64,000 bases of DNA from Clostridium chromiireducens (GTDB lineage Bacteria > Bacillota > Clostridia > Clostridiales > Clostridiaceae): NCBI RefSeq assembly GCF_002029255.1, contig NZ_MZGT01000006.1:1-64000 (forward strand). Direction: 5' to 3'. The notes under the pieces were generated by a model. It had not been told where the DNA came from and did not search any database. It saw nothing but the letters and a program-made list of their open reading frames with translations. Shown in pieces: positions 27,801 to 36,289 of the stretch. The position numbers were made by a program, and so were the translations under genes. Every line of letters begins with the position of its first letter. Positions within the stretch are counted from its first letter, which is position 1.

Positions 27801-27841
27801 AGGAAAGTACCTCTAAATACTATATTTAGAGGTACTTTCCT
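27801..27841. terminator. Bidirectional intrinsic terminator
   Basis: A 19-bp perfect stem (27801-27819 with 27823-27841) and a three-base loop lie between convergent genes. On the minus strand the tail ATTTTATTATT follows, ending the GNAT gene's transcript; the plus-strand tail is weaker. Confidence 0.85.
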
Positions 27842-27864
27842 ATAAGTAATAAATCATGTAATTA

Positions 27865-28377
27865 TTATGATTCCACTGGAGCTTTCGGCCCATCTAAATC
27901 TAATTGATAAAAAACTAAGTCAAGCCATTTCCCAAATTTATATCCTGCCTTTGTTATTGTACCGGAATACTTAAATCCAAACTTCTCATGAATTTTAATG
28001 CTTCCTTCATTTAAGCTATCAATACATGCCACCACAGTCATATACTCATCTTTATTAGCGATGTCTATTAATTCTTTTAATAATAATTTTCCTATTCCTA
28101 GATTTCTATAATCTTTATGAACATATATTGAGTGCTCTATTGAATATTTAAAAGCGGGATAAACTCTAAATGATCCATATGTAGCAAATCCAACAACTCT
28201 CTCATCTTTCTCAAATACTAACAACGGACTTCCATCTTGTTTCTTTTTCTCATACCACTGTTTTCTTTCCTCAAGAGAATGTTCAGTATAATCATATATT
28301 GCTGTTGTATTTAAAATAGCATCATTGTAAATTTCCAAAATATCAAGTAAATCTTTTTCTGTAGCTTGTCTTATCAT
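27865..28377 (-). CDS. GNAT N-acetyltransferase, phosphinothricin/methionine-sulfoximine type
   Basis: A 170-residue acetyl-CoA-dependent acetyltransferase. The sequence follows the Pat/MnaT family closely: IRQATEKDLLDILEIYNDAILNTTAIYDYTEHSLEER at the start, the acetyl-CoA loop YRNLGIGKLLLKELI (about residues 94-108) and KFGFKYSGTITKAGYKFGKW at the end. Known members acetylate glutamine-synthetase inhibitors such as phosphinothricin or methionine sulfoximine, or methionine itself. The natural substrate here is unknown. Confidence 0.85.
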   Translation of the reverse strand: MIRQATEKDLLDILEIYNDAILNTTAIYDYTEHSLEERKQWYEKKKQDGSPLLVFEKDERVVGFATYGSFRVYPAFKYSIEHSIYVHKDYRNLGIGKLLLKELIDIANKDEYMTVVACIDSLNEGSIKIHEKFGFKYSGTITKAGYKFGKWLDLVFYQLDLDGPKAPVES

Positions 28378-28540
28378 CTTTTTTATTCCTTTCGTGTTAA
28401 ACTTATCTTTCTATATTTTAACACCTTATATATAAGAGGTAAAATTTTTTTATGCATTTGACTGCCCCCTTAATATTCTCCTTTGCATTACTTTGCAGAT
28501 CTATGCTTTCTGATATTAAATAAAAAATTAAGTTTGATAT

Positions 28541-31114
28541 CTATATTTTGTCTGTTTTTAATTTTTTATAAAATGTTTCTCTTAATGGTAATTGAGTACG
28601 AAATTTACCATCTAATCGATAATAAGCAAGAGAACAAGCCGGAGCTGTTGGAATTAAACATAATTCTCCACATCCCTTTGCTCCATAAGTTTCAGGTATT
28701 TTCCCTTTTCCCTGCACAAGAATTATTTCAAGTTCTGGAACATCTTTTGCTCTCATAAGCCCTAGAGTGCCTAACTTAGTCTTAGGGTAACCTCCTTCAA
28801 CTCTAAATTCTTCAGTTAAAGCATATCCTAATCCCATGACAATTCCACCTTCAATTTGACCCTCAACTGATTGAATATTAACAGGTGTACCAACATCATA
28901 TGCTGCTACCACTTTTTCTACTTTTCCTTTTTCGTTAAGAATAACAACTTGAGCTCCATAACTATAACTTACATGGCTAATTGGATTTTCTTTTATTGCT
29001 CCCATTGGATCAGTCTTTGCAGAATATTCTCCATGAAATTCTCTTCCTTCTAAATCTTTAAGTGTTAATCCTTTTTCTAATTCTATTTTCAATTTTTCCG
29101 ATACTCTTCTTACAGCTTCACCAGTTACAACAGTTTGTCTAGAAGCTGTACTTGTCCCTGAATTAGGAGTACGAACAGTATCTGCTTTTTCGTGTACTAC
29201 TAAGGCTGGATTTAGACCAGTGGTCTCACATAGTACAGTCGCACACATTGTTCCAATGCCTTGTCCCATACATGCTGCTGAAGTTCGAATATGAACTTTA
29301 CCATCCTCAATAGACAAAATGCATCGACCAATATCCTTCTTTCCTACACCTGTCCCACTATTTTTAAATGCTATGGCAATACCTGCATATGGATTTGATT
29401 CATATATATCCTTAACAGCTTCTAAACATTCTGCCATAGCAACGCTTTCATCTGCTATTTGACCATTTGGTAATACTTGACCTGGACGTATTGCATTACG
29501 ATAGCGAATCTCCCAAGGTGATATCCCTACCATTTCTGCTAATAGATTTATATTATTTTCAGTAGCAAAACAACTTTGAGTTACACCAAATCCTCTAAAT
29601 GCTCCAGAAACAACATTGTTTGTATAAACTGACATTCCAAAAATATCAATATTTTGATAGTTATATGGCCCTGCCGCATGTGTGCATGCTCTATGCAGAA
29701 CGGGCCCTCCAAGAGATGCATATGCACCTGTATCTGCGATAATAACAGCCTTCATAGCAGTTAAATCGCCATTTTCATCACATGCCGTTGTAAATTCCAT
29801 TTCCATTGGATGGCGTTTAGTATGATAATCTAAACTCTCCTGTCTAGAAAATTTCACTTTAACTGCTTTTTTAGTGTGCCATGCCATAAGTGCTGCATGA
29901 TGCTGAACACTCATATCTTCTTTTCCACCAAATCCACCTCCAACAAGCTGTGTCCTACAATGTACTTTTTCTATTGGAATTTGAAGCATCATAGATATTT
30001 CTCGTTGTTCATCATATACTGATTGCCCTCCAGAATACAGTAAAATACCTTCTTCTCCTTCTGGCATGGCAATTGCACATTCTGGTTCCATAAATCCATG
30101 TTCCTGAAATGGTGTCTTATACTTTCTTGTTACCACATACTTAGAATTTTTAATTGCTTCATCTGCATTACCACGTTGCAAAGCCGCTCTACTCATAATA
30201 TTCCCATCAGCATGAATTAAAGGTGCATCGGCCTTTAACGCATCTGTAGGAGAAGTAATTGGTTGTAGTTCTGTATAATCTACTTCGACTAATTTACATA
30301 CTTCTTCAAGTTTATCTTTATGATAAGTTGCTACTAACGCTAAAGAATCTCCTACATATCTTGTTATATCTCCTTCAGAAATAAGTACATCCCAATCTTG
30401 CTTTGCATGTCCAATAATATTATTTGGAACATCTTTTGCTAGTAATACTTTAACACAATCTGGATGTGCTTCTGCCTTACTTATATCAATTTTATTTACA
30501 ATAGCTCTTGGATATTTTGAGCGAACAGCTTTAGCATATATCATTCCTGATAATTCAATATCATCAACAAAAATACCTGTTCCATTTACTTTTTCTGTTA
30601 CATCGATACGTTTAAATTTCTGCGCCATTTTAAGTTCCTCAGGAGAAGTTGGAATTTTAAGATTATCTCTAAAGTATTCTGCTGCCATTAAAATAGCTTC
30701 TTCAATTTTCTTATATCCAGTACAACGACATATATTTCCATGTATTGCTCTCTTAACATCTGCTGTTGTTGGATTTAAATTCACATCTAATAGTGCTTTT
30801 GCGCAAATTATCATTCCTGGAATACAAAAGCCACATTGAACCGCACCAGCTTCCCCAAAGCAATATTCATAGACTTCTTTTTCCCTTTCACTCAAGCCTT
30901 CAACAGTTAAAATGTGTTTCCCTACTAATTTTGCTGTTTTTTGTATGCAAGCTTTTACAGCTTTACCTTCTACTAAAACAGTACATGTCCCACAGGCTCC
31001 TTCACTACATCCATCTTTAGCTGAAGTGATCCCTAGATCATCCCTCAAGAAAGATAATAAATTTTTATCACTCTGTGCAACTACCTCTTTTCCATTTACA
31101 TTAAGAATAAACAT
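28541..31114 (-). CDS. xdh: Selenium-dependent-type xanthine dehydrogenase (fused [2Fe-2S] and molybdopterin subunits)
   Basis: A molybdenum hydroxylase of 857 residues joining, in one chain, an N-terminal [2Fe-2S] ferredoxin domain (CSEGACGTC near residues 39-47), an alpha-helical [2Fe-2S] domain (CGFCIPG and NICRCTGY, about 98-135) and the large molybdopterin domain from about 165 on (ECAIAMPEGEEG, GGGFGGKEDMS, AFRGFGVTQS). The FAD domain is absent. This layout matches selenium-dependent xanthine dehydrogenases of purine-fermenting clostridia, where selenium is a labile ligand, not selenocysteine. I start at ATG 31114 with a GGGGG ribosome site seven bases ahead; an upstream in-frame ATG (31219) lacks a ribosome site and would add unconserved residues. 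It lies 111 bp downstream of the MobA-ModE fusion. Confidence 0.88.
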   Translation of the reverse strand: MFILNVNGKEVVAQSDKNLLSFLRDDLGITSAKDGCSEGACGTCTVLVEGKAVKACIQKTAKLVGKHILTVEGLSEREKEVYEYCFGEAGAVQCGFCIPGMIICAKALLDVNLNPTTADVKRAIHGNICRCTGYKKIEEAILMAAEYFRDNLKIPTSPEELKMAQKFKRIDVTEKVNGTGIFVDDIELSGMIYAKAVRSKYPRAIVNKIDISKAEAHPDCVKVLLAKDVPNNIIGHAKQDWDVLISEGDITRYVGDSLALVATYHKDKLEEVCKLVEVDYTELQPITSPTDALKADAPLIHADGNIMSRAALQRGNADEAIKNSKYVVTRKYKTPFQEHGFMEPECAIAMPEGEEGILLYSGGQSVYDEQREISMMLQIPIEKVHCRTQLVGGGFGGKEDMSVQHHAALMAWHTKKAVKVKFSRQESLDYHTKRHPMEMEFTTACDENGDLTAMKAVIIADTGAYASLGGPVLHRACTHAAGPYNYQNIDIFGMSVYTNNVVSGAFRGFGVTQSCFATENNINLLAEMVGISPWEIRYRNAIRPGQVLPNGQIADESVAMAECLEAVKDIYESNPYAGIAIAFKNSGTGVGKKDIGRCILSIEDGKVHIRTSAACMGQGIGTMCATVLCETTGLNPALVVHEKADTVRTPNSGTSTASRQTVVTGEAVRRVSEKLKIELEKGLTLKDLEGREFHGEYSAKTDPMGAIKENPISHVSYSYGAQVVILNEKGKVEKVVAAYDVGTPVNIQSVEGQIEGGIVMGLGYALTEEFRVEGGYPKTKLGTLGLMRAKDVPELEIILVQGKGKIPETYGAKGCGELCLIPTAPACSLAYYRLDGKFRTQLPLRETFYKKLKTDKI

Positions 31115-31115
31115 A

Positions 31116-31175
31116 AATAAGCCCCCTATCCTATAGTAATTTAACATTGTAATTATTATAGAATGGGGGCTATTT
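31116..31175 (-). promoter_or_regulatory. Leader hairpin sequestering the xdh ribosome binding site
   Basis: Two arms of about 25 bases pair: the minus-strand segment AATAGCCCCCATTCTATA (about 31158-31175) with TATAGGATAGGGGGCTTATT (31116-31135), plus an inner AATT extension. The 3' arm contains the GGGGG ribosome site of xdh. The structure ends one base before the start codon. On the minus strand the stem is followed by CTTATTTAT, so it could also act as a weak terminator; read on the plus strand it has a TATTTTT tail but no plus-strand gene to end. It matches no riboswitch class I know. Confidence 0.6.
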
Positions 31176-31225
31176 TTCATCAAATTCTTTGTCAAAAGAA
31201 CTTGCTTTGCAAAAATCACAAAATC

Positions 31226-32194
31226 CTAAAATAACCTATTAAATTCTTCTTTTGCATACTTTCTCACATTCTCTTCAAACTGCTCATACTTATTTAAAAA
31301 TTCCAATCCTTCTTTGGTTAATGAAGTTTTTCCTCCTCTGCTCCCTCCATGCTTTCTTTCAACTACTGCATATCCTAGTTCTTTTTCTAGTTTATTTAAC
31401 ATATCCCACGCTTTACTATAAGATAATGCAATGTGCCTACATGCACTTCGAACGGAATGTGTATCTTGAATCAAAAGTAAAAGTAACTTTGTCCTTGAAT
31501 TAAAAAGTAGTGTTTCCTTTTCAATGCTAACTTTAACGAAAGGATGCAGCATATGCTCATTATGCTTTTTTAAAAGTTCATTCAATTGATTAATATTATC
31601 AGTATCATGAATGATACCTTTATCTTCTACATTTATCAATTTTCTTTCTATGCCAATACTCTTAATAGCACCTTCCATTCCCATATTTCCATCATACTCT
31701 AAAATTCGAGGAATTAATTCTGAGGCTATCAAAAGAGGATGACCAGCTTTTCCATGATAAGATGGTGAAATTATTTTTTCATCTATTTTTATCATCTCGC
31801 GAATAGTATCTGGTGTAAACATAGGAATATTCACAGGGGTAAATATTACCTGCTCGCATTTATTCATCAAAAATTCTAATCCAAGTTTTGCTGAATCAAA
31901 CATCTGTGAGTTTTCATACTGATCATTTCTCAGAAAAATGACCCCATAGTGAGCTAGATGATGCTCTATTTCTTCTGATTCATGTCCAGTAATTATCACA
32001 ATTGGTGAAATACCAACACTTTGAAAGGTTAAAATAATTCTTTTTATTACAGTTATAGAACCAATTTGAGAGAGTGGGTTTAATTCATTTCTTTTTGAAA
32101 TCTTTCCCGCCGCAACTATTAATCCACCTGTTGTTTTTTTCTTATCTGTCTTCATATCTGTATTAGTTACTCTATGAGCACTACTGAATTTCAC
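31226..32194 (-). CDS. MobA-like nucleotidyltransferase fused to a ModE-type winged helix
   Basis: A 322-residue protein in two parts. Residues about 22-205 resemble MobA/MocA molybdenum cofactor nucleotidyltransferases: GGLIVAAGKISKRNEL, a diverged form of the LAAGxSxRMG nucleotide loop; FTPVNIPMFTPDTI in place of the usual CDxP segment; SPSYHGKAGHPLLIA, the conserved GxxGHP motif. Residues about 225-322 are a ModE/LysR-like winged helix: SACRHIALSYSKAWDMLNKLEKELGY, then GGSRGGKTSLTKEG, the ModE signature. The start is uncertain: GTG 32194 has a ribosome site set very close, and ATG 32155 has none. It lies directly before xdh and probably matures or regulates the molybdenum cofactor for it. 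Confidence 0.8.
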   Translation of the reverse strand: MKFSSAHRVTNTDMKTDKKKTTGGLIVAAGKISKRNELNPLSQIGSITVIKRIILTFQSVGISPIVIITGHESEEIEHHLAHYGVIFLRNDQYENSQMFDSAKLGLEFLMNKCEQVIFTPVNIPMFTPDTIREMIKIDEKIISPSYHGKAGHPLLIASELIPRILEYDGNMGMEGAIKSIGIERKLINVEDKGIIHDTDNINQLNELLKKHNEHMLHPFVKVSIEKETLLFNSRTKLLLLLIQDTHSVRSACRHIALSYSKAWDMLNKLEKELGYAVVERKHGGSRGGKTSLTKEGLEFLNKYEQFEENVRKYAKEEFNRLF

Positions 32195-32350
32195 ATCCTT
32201 TCATATTTTGTAAAATAATTAATTTTCAATATGCTTTTAATAATAAACATTATAAATTGAATTTTATATAATTTTATCATAAGGTCAATAGATTTCAATC
32301 TTCTTATTCGCTTCTTATGCCAATGAAATGCGCTCGTTGTAAATAAAAAC

Positions 32351-32372
32351 AGACTTTCAAGTGAGAAAGTCT
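32351..32372 (-). terminator. Intrinsic terminator of the glycosylation/two-component operon
   Basis: The stem AGACTTTC/GAAAGTCT with a six-base loop is followed by GTTTTTATTT on the minus strand, 56 bp beyond the histidine kinase stop. Confidence 0.8.
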
Positions 32373-32427
32373 ATCCCTATTAGAATCATAATTACGTATC
32401 CAGAAGTTGGATTCACCTTTAAGCTTT

Positions 32428-33792
32428 TTAATTATTAAAAATCTTTACATAAACCTTGAATATATTATTTTTGCACTCTGCCCAAATTTCACCGTCATGC
32501 AGTTCTATTATACTTTTTGAAATAGCCAAGCCAAGCCCTGAACCACTTGCCTTTGAATTCCTAGACTTATCTCCTCTATAGAATCTATCAAAAAGCATTA
32601 ATGTATCTTCAGAAATTTCTTCTGTTATTTCATTTTCAAATGTAATAGTCACATATTCATCATTTTTTTTCAAATTTACATATACCTCTGTACCTTCTAC
32701 TCCATATTTCACTGCATTGGATAATAGATTTTCAAAAACTCTTCCTAATTTGCTTGAATCAACACTTAGAATCACTTTATTATTCTCAAATTCTTTTTTA
32801 AAATTCATATTTCTTTTTTGAGCTTCTATAAATAATTCGCCTATACTCTGCTCTAATATCTCTATTACATTTGCCTCATTCTTTTCTAACGCAATTCCAT
32901 CACATTCTAACTTTGAATATTCAAACAAATCATCTATAAGCTGTTTTAACTTATATGCTTTTTCAATAGATATACTAATGTATTTCTTTCTATTATCTTC
33001 CGTTGTTTTTTCGTTTTCTACAAGTTGTAGGTACGCTATTAATGAAGTCAGCGGAGTTCTTAAATCGTGAGAAACATTAGTTATAAGTTCTGTTCTAAAT
33101 TTTTCTTGTGCTCTTTCCTTTTCAATATTCTCTTTAAGCTTTTCTGCCATATTATTCATGCTCTCAGCTAAAAACCCTAGCTCATCCATCCCCTTCTTGT
33201 TAATTCTATAATCTAAATTTCCACTTGAAAATTCAGTCGCACCTTTAGCTATTGTTTTAATGTATTTCACCTTTCTATTTGTTAAAAAGAACGTTAAAAG
33301 CATTGCAATAATGACTGGTATCATTAGAATACATAACATAGTATTTTCACTAAATCTAATTGGCTGCTTGTTCCATATTACAAGTTTTTCTGTTTGATTA
33401 TCTATTGTTATATCATACCATTGATAGAAATTTCCATCCTCATATTCTCTATGAAAGTATTTAACTAAATTTTCAACATTAAGTTTATCTTCTTTTATAT
33501 TCTTAGATTTTAGTAATATTTGTCCATTCCTATCTATGACTACAATATTTACATCATTTAATTCGGCGACTTTTTCTAAATATTCCTCACATGATTTATC
33601 ACGCTTATTTACATAACTTTGTACTTTAACAAAGGAACTATTAAAATGATTAATCTTTCCAACAATAGTATTTTCGTTAAAGAAAGACATAATTCCATAT
33701 ATTCCAAGCACTATTATTAAAACACTTATCACATTCATTAATATAAACTTTATATTTAAACTACTTATGCTTCTTATTATTTTATTTTTCAA
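32428..33792 (-). CDS. Sensor histidine kinase (HAMP, HisKA, HATPase)
   Basis: A membrane sensor kinase of 454 residues. Two transmembrane helices (about residues 15-37 and 150-172) bracket an extracytoplasmic domain of about 110 residues. A HAMP region follows (about 172-225), then HisKA with NVSHDLRTPLTSL and the phosphorylated His near 242, and a HATPase domain with NLLSNAVKYG, GSGLGLAISKSI. The start is a TTG at 33792 with a good GAGGTGG site. It lies 12 bp after its response regulator and is the last gene of the lipid-linked glycosylation operon; the signal it senses is unknown. Confidence 0.9.
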   Translation of the reverse strand: MKNKIIRSISSLNIKFILMNVISVLIIVLGIYGIMSFFNENTIVGKINHFNSSFVKVQSYVNKRDKSCEEYLEKVAELNDVNIVVIDRNGQILLKSKNIKEDKLNVENLVKYFHREYEDGNFYQWYDITIDNQTEKLVIWNKQPIRFSENTMLCILMIPVIIAMLLTFFLTNRKVKYIKTIAKGATEFSSGNLDYRINKKGMDELGFLAESMNNMAEKLKENIEKERAQEKFRTELITNVSHDLRTPLTSLIAYLQLVENEKTTEDNRKKYISISIEKAYKLKQLIDDLFEYSKLECDGIALEKNEANVIEILEQSIGELFIEAQKRNMNFKKEFENNKVILSVDSSKLGRVFENLLSNAVKYGVEGTEVYVNLKKNDEYVTITFENEITEEISEDTLMLFDRFYRGDKSRNSKASGSGLGLAISKSIIELHDGEIWAECKNNIFKVYVKIFNN

Positions 33793-33804
33793 CTATTCCA
33801 CCTC

Positions 33805-34503
33805 TTACTTATCAATTTTATATCCAACACCCCACACTAATTTTATATATTGAGGCTCTTTAGGATTAATCTCTATCTTCTCTCTAATATTTCTTATGTG
33901 CACCGCTACAGTGTTATCTGAATTAAAGAAAGGTTCATCCCATACTCTTTCATATATCTGTTCAGTACTTAGTACTCTACCGATATTTGATGCTAAAACT
34001 TTTAATATATCAAATTCTCTAGGAGTTAATCTAACGAAGTTATCGTCAACAAATACTTCTCTAGTTGCTGTATTTATTACAAGTCCATCTATACATATCT
34101 CATCACTAATTTCTTTTCTTGGTTCATTAAAACTTGTAGTCCTTCTAATTTGAGATTTTACTCTGGCAACAAGTTCCAAAGGATTAAATGGTTTAACAAC
34201 ATAATCATCTGCACCTATATTTAGTCCTAAAATTTTATCACTATCTTCACTTTTAGCTGATAGCATTATTATAGGCATCTTTTTCTCTTCTCTTATTCTG
34301 AGGCATGTCCTGATCCCATCTAATTTGGGCATCATTATATCTAATATTATTAAATCTATAGCTTCATTTTTTAATTTTTCTAAAGCTTCTAAACCATCAG
34401 AAGCTGTGATAACATCAAACCCTTCATTCATCAAATAAATTTCAATAACTTCTCTTATGTCTTTTTCATCATCTACAACTAATATTGATTTTTTCTTTTC
34501 CAT
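33805..34503 (-). CDS. OmpR/PhoB-family response regulator
   Basis: A 232-residue regulator. The receiver domain has VVDDEKD (acidic pocket), phospho-acceptor Asp55 in LIILDIMMPKLDG and the conserved Lys in VVKPFNP. The C-terminal winged helix has LTPREFDILKVLASNIGRVLS and VAVHIRNIREKI. It sits between the GT-C enzyme gene (3 bp upstream) and its kinase (12 bp downstream), so it is co-transcribed with both and may control this operon or membrane/wall genes elsewhere. Confidence 0.92.
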   Translation of the reverse strand: MEKKKSILVVDDEKDIREVIEIYLMNEGFDVITASDGLEALEKLKNEAIDLIILDIMMPKLDGIRTCLRIREEKKMPIIMLSAKSEDSDKILGLNIGADDYVVKPFNPLELVARVKSQIRRTTSFNEPRKEISDEICIDGLVINTATREVFVDDNFVRLTPREFDILKVLASNIGRVLSTEQIYERVWDEPFFNSDNTVAVHIRNIREKIEINPKEPQYIKLVWGVGYKIDK

Positions 34504-34506
34504 TTA

Positions 34507-35769
34507 TTATCCCTGCCTTTTCCTTGTCATTGAATCTTTGTATTTGCATATTCTACAATAAACATAATCACTTGAAAAAATAATCATTAATGGCATAAGA
34601 GGATATGAATATCTACTGTATGTGTAATACGGCAAGTAAACCACATTCATGACTATTATTGCTAGTGCAATTATTTGCTTTTCTAAATTCCATTTTCCTT
34701 CTTTAGTAGTATTAATAATTCCCAAAATTGCTGTTACTAAAATAAGATAGTGTTCTACCAATGCCCAATCATAGTTTATACCTAAGATTTTATCCCAATA
34801 AAATGGTTCATACCAAAAATAAAAAGTCTTTCCTAGGGTATACCAATATGCAAATTTAAGAGGTTCTTCTTTTCCATATATCTTTAATCTTTCTATTCCT
34901 GCTTCTACCTCATATTCATTGCTTTGTATAGGATCTTCACTTGACCTATACTCAACTCCCCATCCTTTATCTTGGTTATAATTAATAAAAGTGCCTTGTA
35001 AAAATGGATTACCGCTAGACTTTGTAAATGGTATAAACATATTAAAATTATTGTAATTTCTTATCCACCAAAGTGACATTATAATACAAAATATACTTAC
35101 TACTATACTAGCATATTTAACCACTTCTTTCAGCTTATACCTACTTTTAATCCAAGCTATAAGTATTACTAATGGGTATACTGCTATTGTAGGTTTAAAT
35201 AAACAACCTAGACTCCAAACAATGCCTGCCAATACATAATACTTTGTTTTCTTAGTTTCTAACGCGTTAATACTTAAATGTATAAGAAGTAAAATCAGAA
35301 ACTTAAATGTAACTTCCATGAGTATAAGATTTGCAGCATATATTTCAACAATATAAATTGAATCAACAATGCAAGCTATTAGAGCTGCCTTCTTATTAAA
35401 AACTTTTTTTCCTATTAGAAATATTAAATTTAAGCTGCATATCTGCAAAACAACTTGAAATATTCTAAATGCCATAATAGCTTGAAATTTCCCAAATATT
35501 ATTACAAAGAACGAAAGTATAAAGGTTAGTCCTGGCATTATATAAACTGTCGGCTTGCTTATATCTTCATACGAAAATATTCCATTCTCCACTAAGTTCC
35601 AGGCACTTCTTATATATTTAACATCATCATTATCAAAATTCTCCAAGCTTCCAAGCAATGTAGAATTGCCATGCTTGAAAATTGAAATAATAGCCACTAT
35701 TATAAATGATATCTTCAAAAGAATAAGCCCAAGCTTTATTCTTTTATCCTCCTCACAAACAATAACCAT
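34507..35769 (-). CDS. GT-C fold glycosyltransferase (family 39/ArnT-like), membrane
   Basis: An integral membrane enzyme of 420 residues with about ten helices. Near residues 50-75 the first extracytoplasmic loop reads ENFDNDDVKYIRSAWNLVENG, the acidic loop expected of lipid-phosphate-sugar-using GT-C enzymes, which act on the outer membrane face. The start at ATG 35769 has GAGGTG six bases upstream; upstream in-frame codons lack a site. It follows the SMR-type transporter gene by 10 bp. It probably transfers the sugar loaded by the GT2 enzyme and flipped by the small transporter onto a wall polymer or lipid. The acceptor is unknown. Confidence 0.8.
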   Translation of the reverse strand: MVIVCEEDKRIKLGLILLKISFIIVAIISIFKHGNSTLLGSLENFDNDDVKYIRSAWNLVENGIFSYEDISKPTVYIMPGLTFILSFFVIIFGKFQAIMAFRIFQVVLQICSLNLIFLIGKKVFNKKAALIACIVDSIYIVEIYAANLILMEVTFKFLILLLIHLSINALETKKTKYYVLAGIVWSLGCLFKPTIAVYPLVILIAWIKSRYKLKEVVKYASIVVSIFCIIMSLWWIRNYNNFNMFIPFTKSSGNPFLQGTFINYNQDKGWGVEYRSSEDPIQSNEYEVEAGIERLKIYGKEEPLKFAYWYTLGKTFYFWYEPFYWDKILGINYDWALVEHYLILVTAILGIINTTKEGKWNLEKQIIALAIIVMNVVYLPYYTYSRYSYPLMPLMIIFSSDYVYCRICKYKDSMTRKRQG

Positions 35770-35779
35770 GATTTTCACC

Positions 35780-36124
35780 TCATCTTGTAATAATAAATGT
35801 TCCAATTATTATAAATACTGCTCCCAAACCTTTACTAAGTGTAAGGCACTCCTTGAATATTAAAACTCCAGCAAGTATTCCTAATACATAACATAAACTT
35901 TGCAATGGATATACTCTGCTCAACTCTTCTTTCGATAATAAATAAAACCAAATTATTGTAGCAAACACATATATAATTCCTCCGGCTAATATATAAGGAT
36001 TAAAAAACATATTAACAATTCCTTGAATTGAGAAGTTGAAACTACTTTTTCCTATGCCAATCTTCCATAATACTTGACCTGACACTAGCATTATTATGTT
36101 TATAAATAATAATAAATACATCAT
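35780..36124 (-). CDS. Small four-helix EamA/SMR-type transporter (ArnE-like half-flippase)
   Basis: A 114-residue, four-helix protein of the drug/metabolite superfamily. Conserved features are GQVLWKIGIGKSSF in the first helix region and ELSRVYPLQSLCYVLGILAG in the third. Relatives such as ArnE/ArnF work as dimers to flip polyprenyl-phosphate sugars. Multidrug export is the alternative, but placement between a polyprenyl-phosphate GT2 and a GT-C enzyme favours lipid-sugar flipping. The ATGATG start overlaps the TGA stop of the 49-residue ORF upstream. Confidence 0.8.
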   Translation of the reverse strand: MMYLLLFINIIMLVSGQVLWKIGIGKSSFNFSIQGIVNMFFNPYILAGGIIYVFATIIWFYLLSKEELSRVYPLQSLCYVLGILAGVLIFKECLTLSKGLGAVFIIIGTFIITR

Positions 36125-36270
36125 TTATTCTCTTGCTCCTTTATAAGTTGCCAAATCACAGCGTTTTCTTGAATTAACCTAACTAATCTTCTCCTGATCT
36201 CATACATTTGTCTCACCCAATACACTATAATAAAAATTAATATTATAAACAAAATCAATATTCCATTCAT
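36121..36270 (-). CDS. 49-residue single-span membrane peptide
   Basis: ATG 36270 is preceded by AAGGAGAG at eight bases. The peptide begins MNGILILFIILIFIIVYWV, one hydrophobic helix, then a basic amphipathic tail (RQMYEIRRRLVRLIQ). Its TGA stop overlaps the start of the SMR-type gene, and it begins 19 bp after the GT2 stop, so it is embedded in the operon. I recognise no family. It may be a small subunit that helps assemble or regulate the glycosylation enzymes. Confidence 0.65.
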   Translation of the reverse strand: MNGILILFIILIFIIVYWVRQMYEIRRRLVRLIQENAVIWQLIKEQENK

Positions 36271-36289
36271 TCTCTACTCTCCTTATTTA

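Noticed and set aside
28483..28758. Plus-strand frame overlapping the end of xdh
   Set aside because: It lies antisense to conserved xdh C-terminal coding and has no start signal.
31116..31175. Plus-strand terminator reading of the xdh leader hairpin
   Set aside because: It has a TATTTTT tail on that strand, but no plus-strand gene ends there, so the minus-strand leader reading is preferred.
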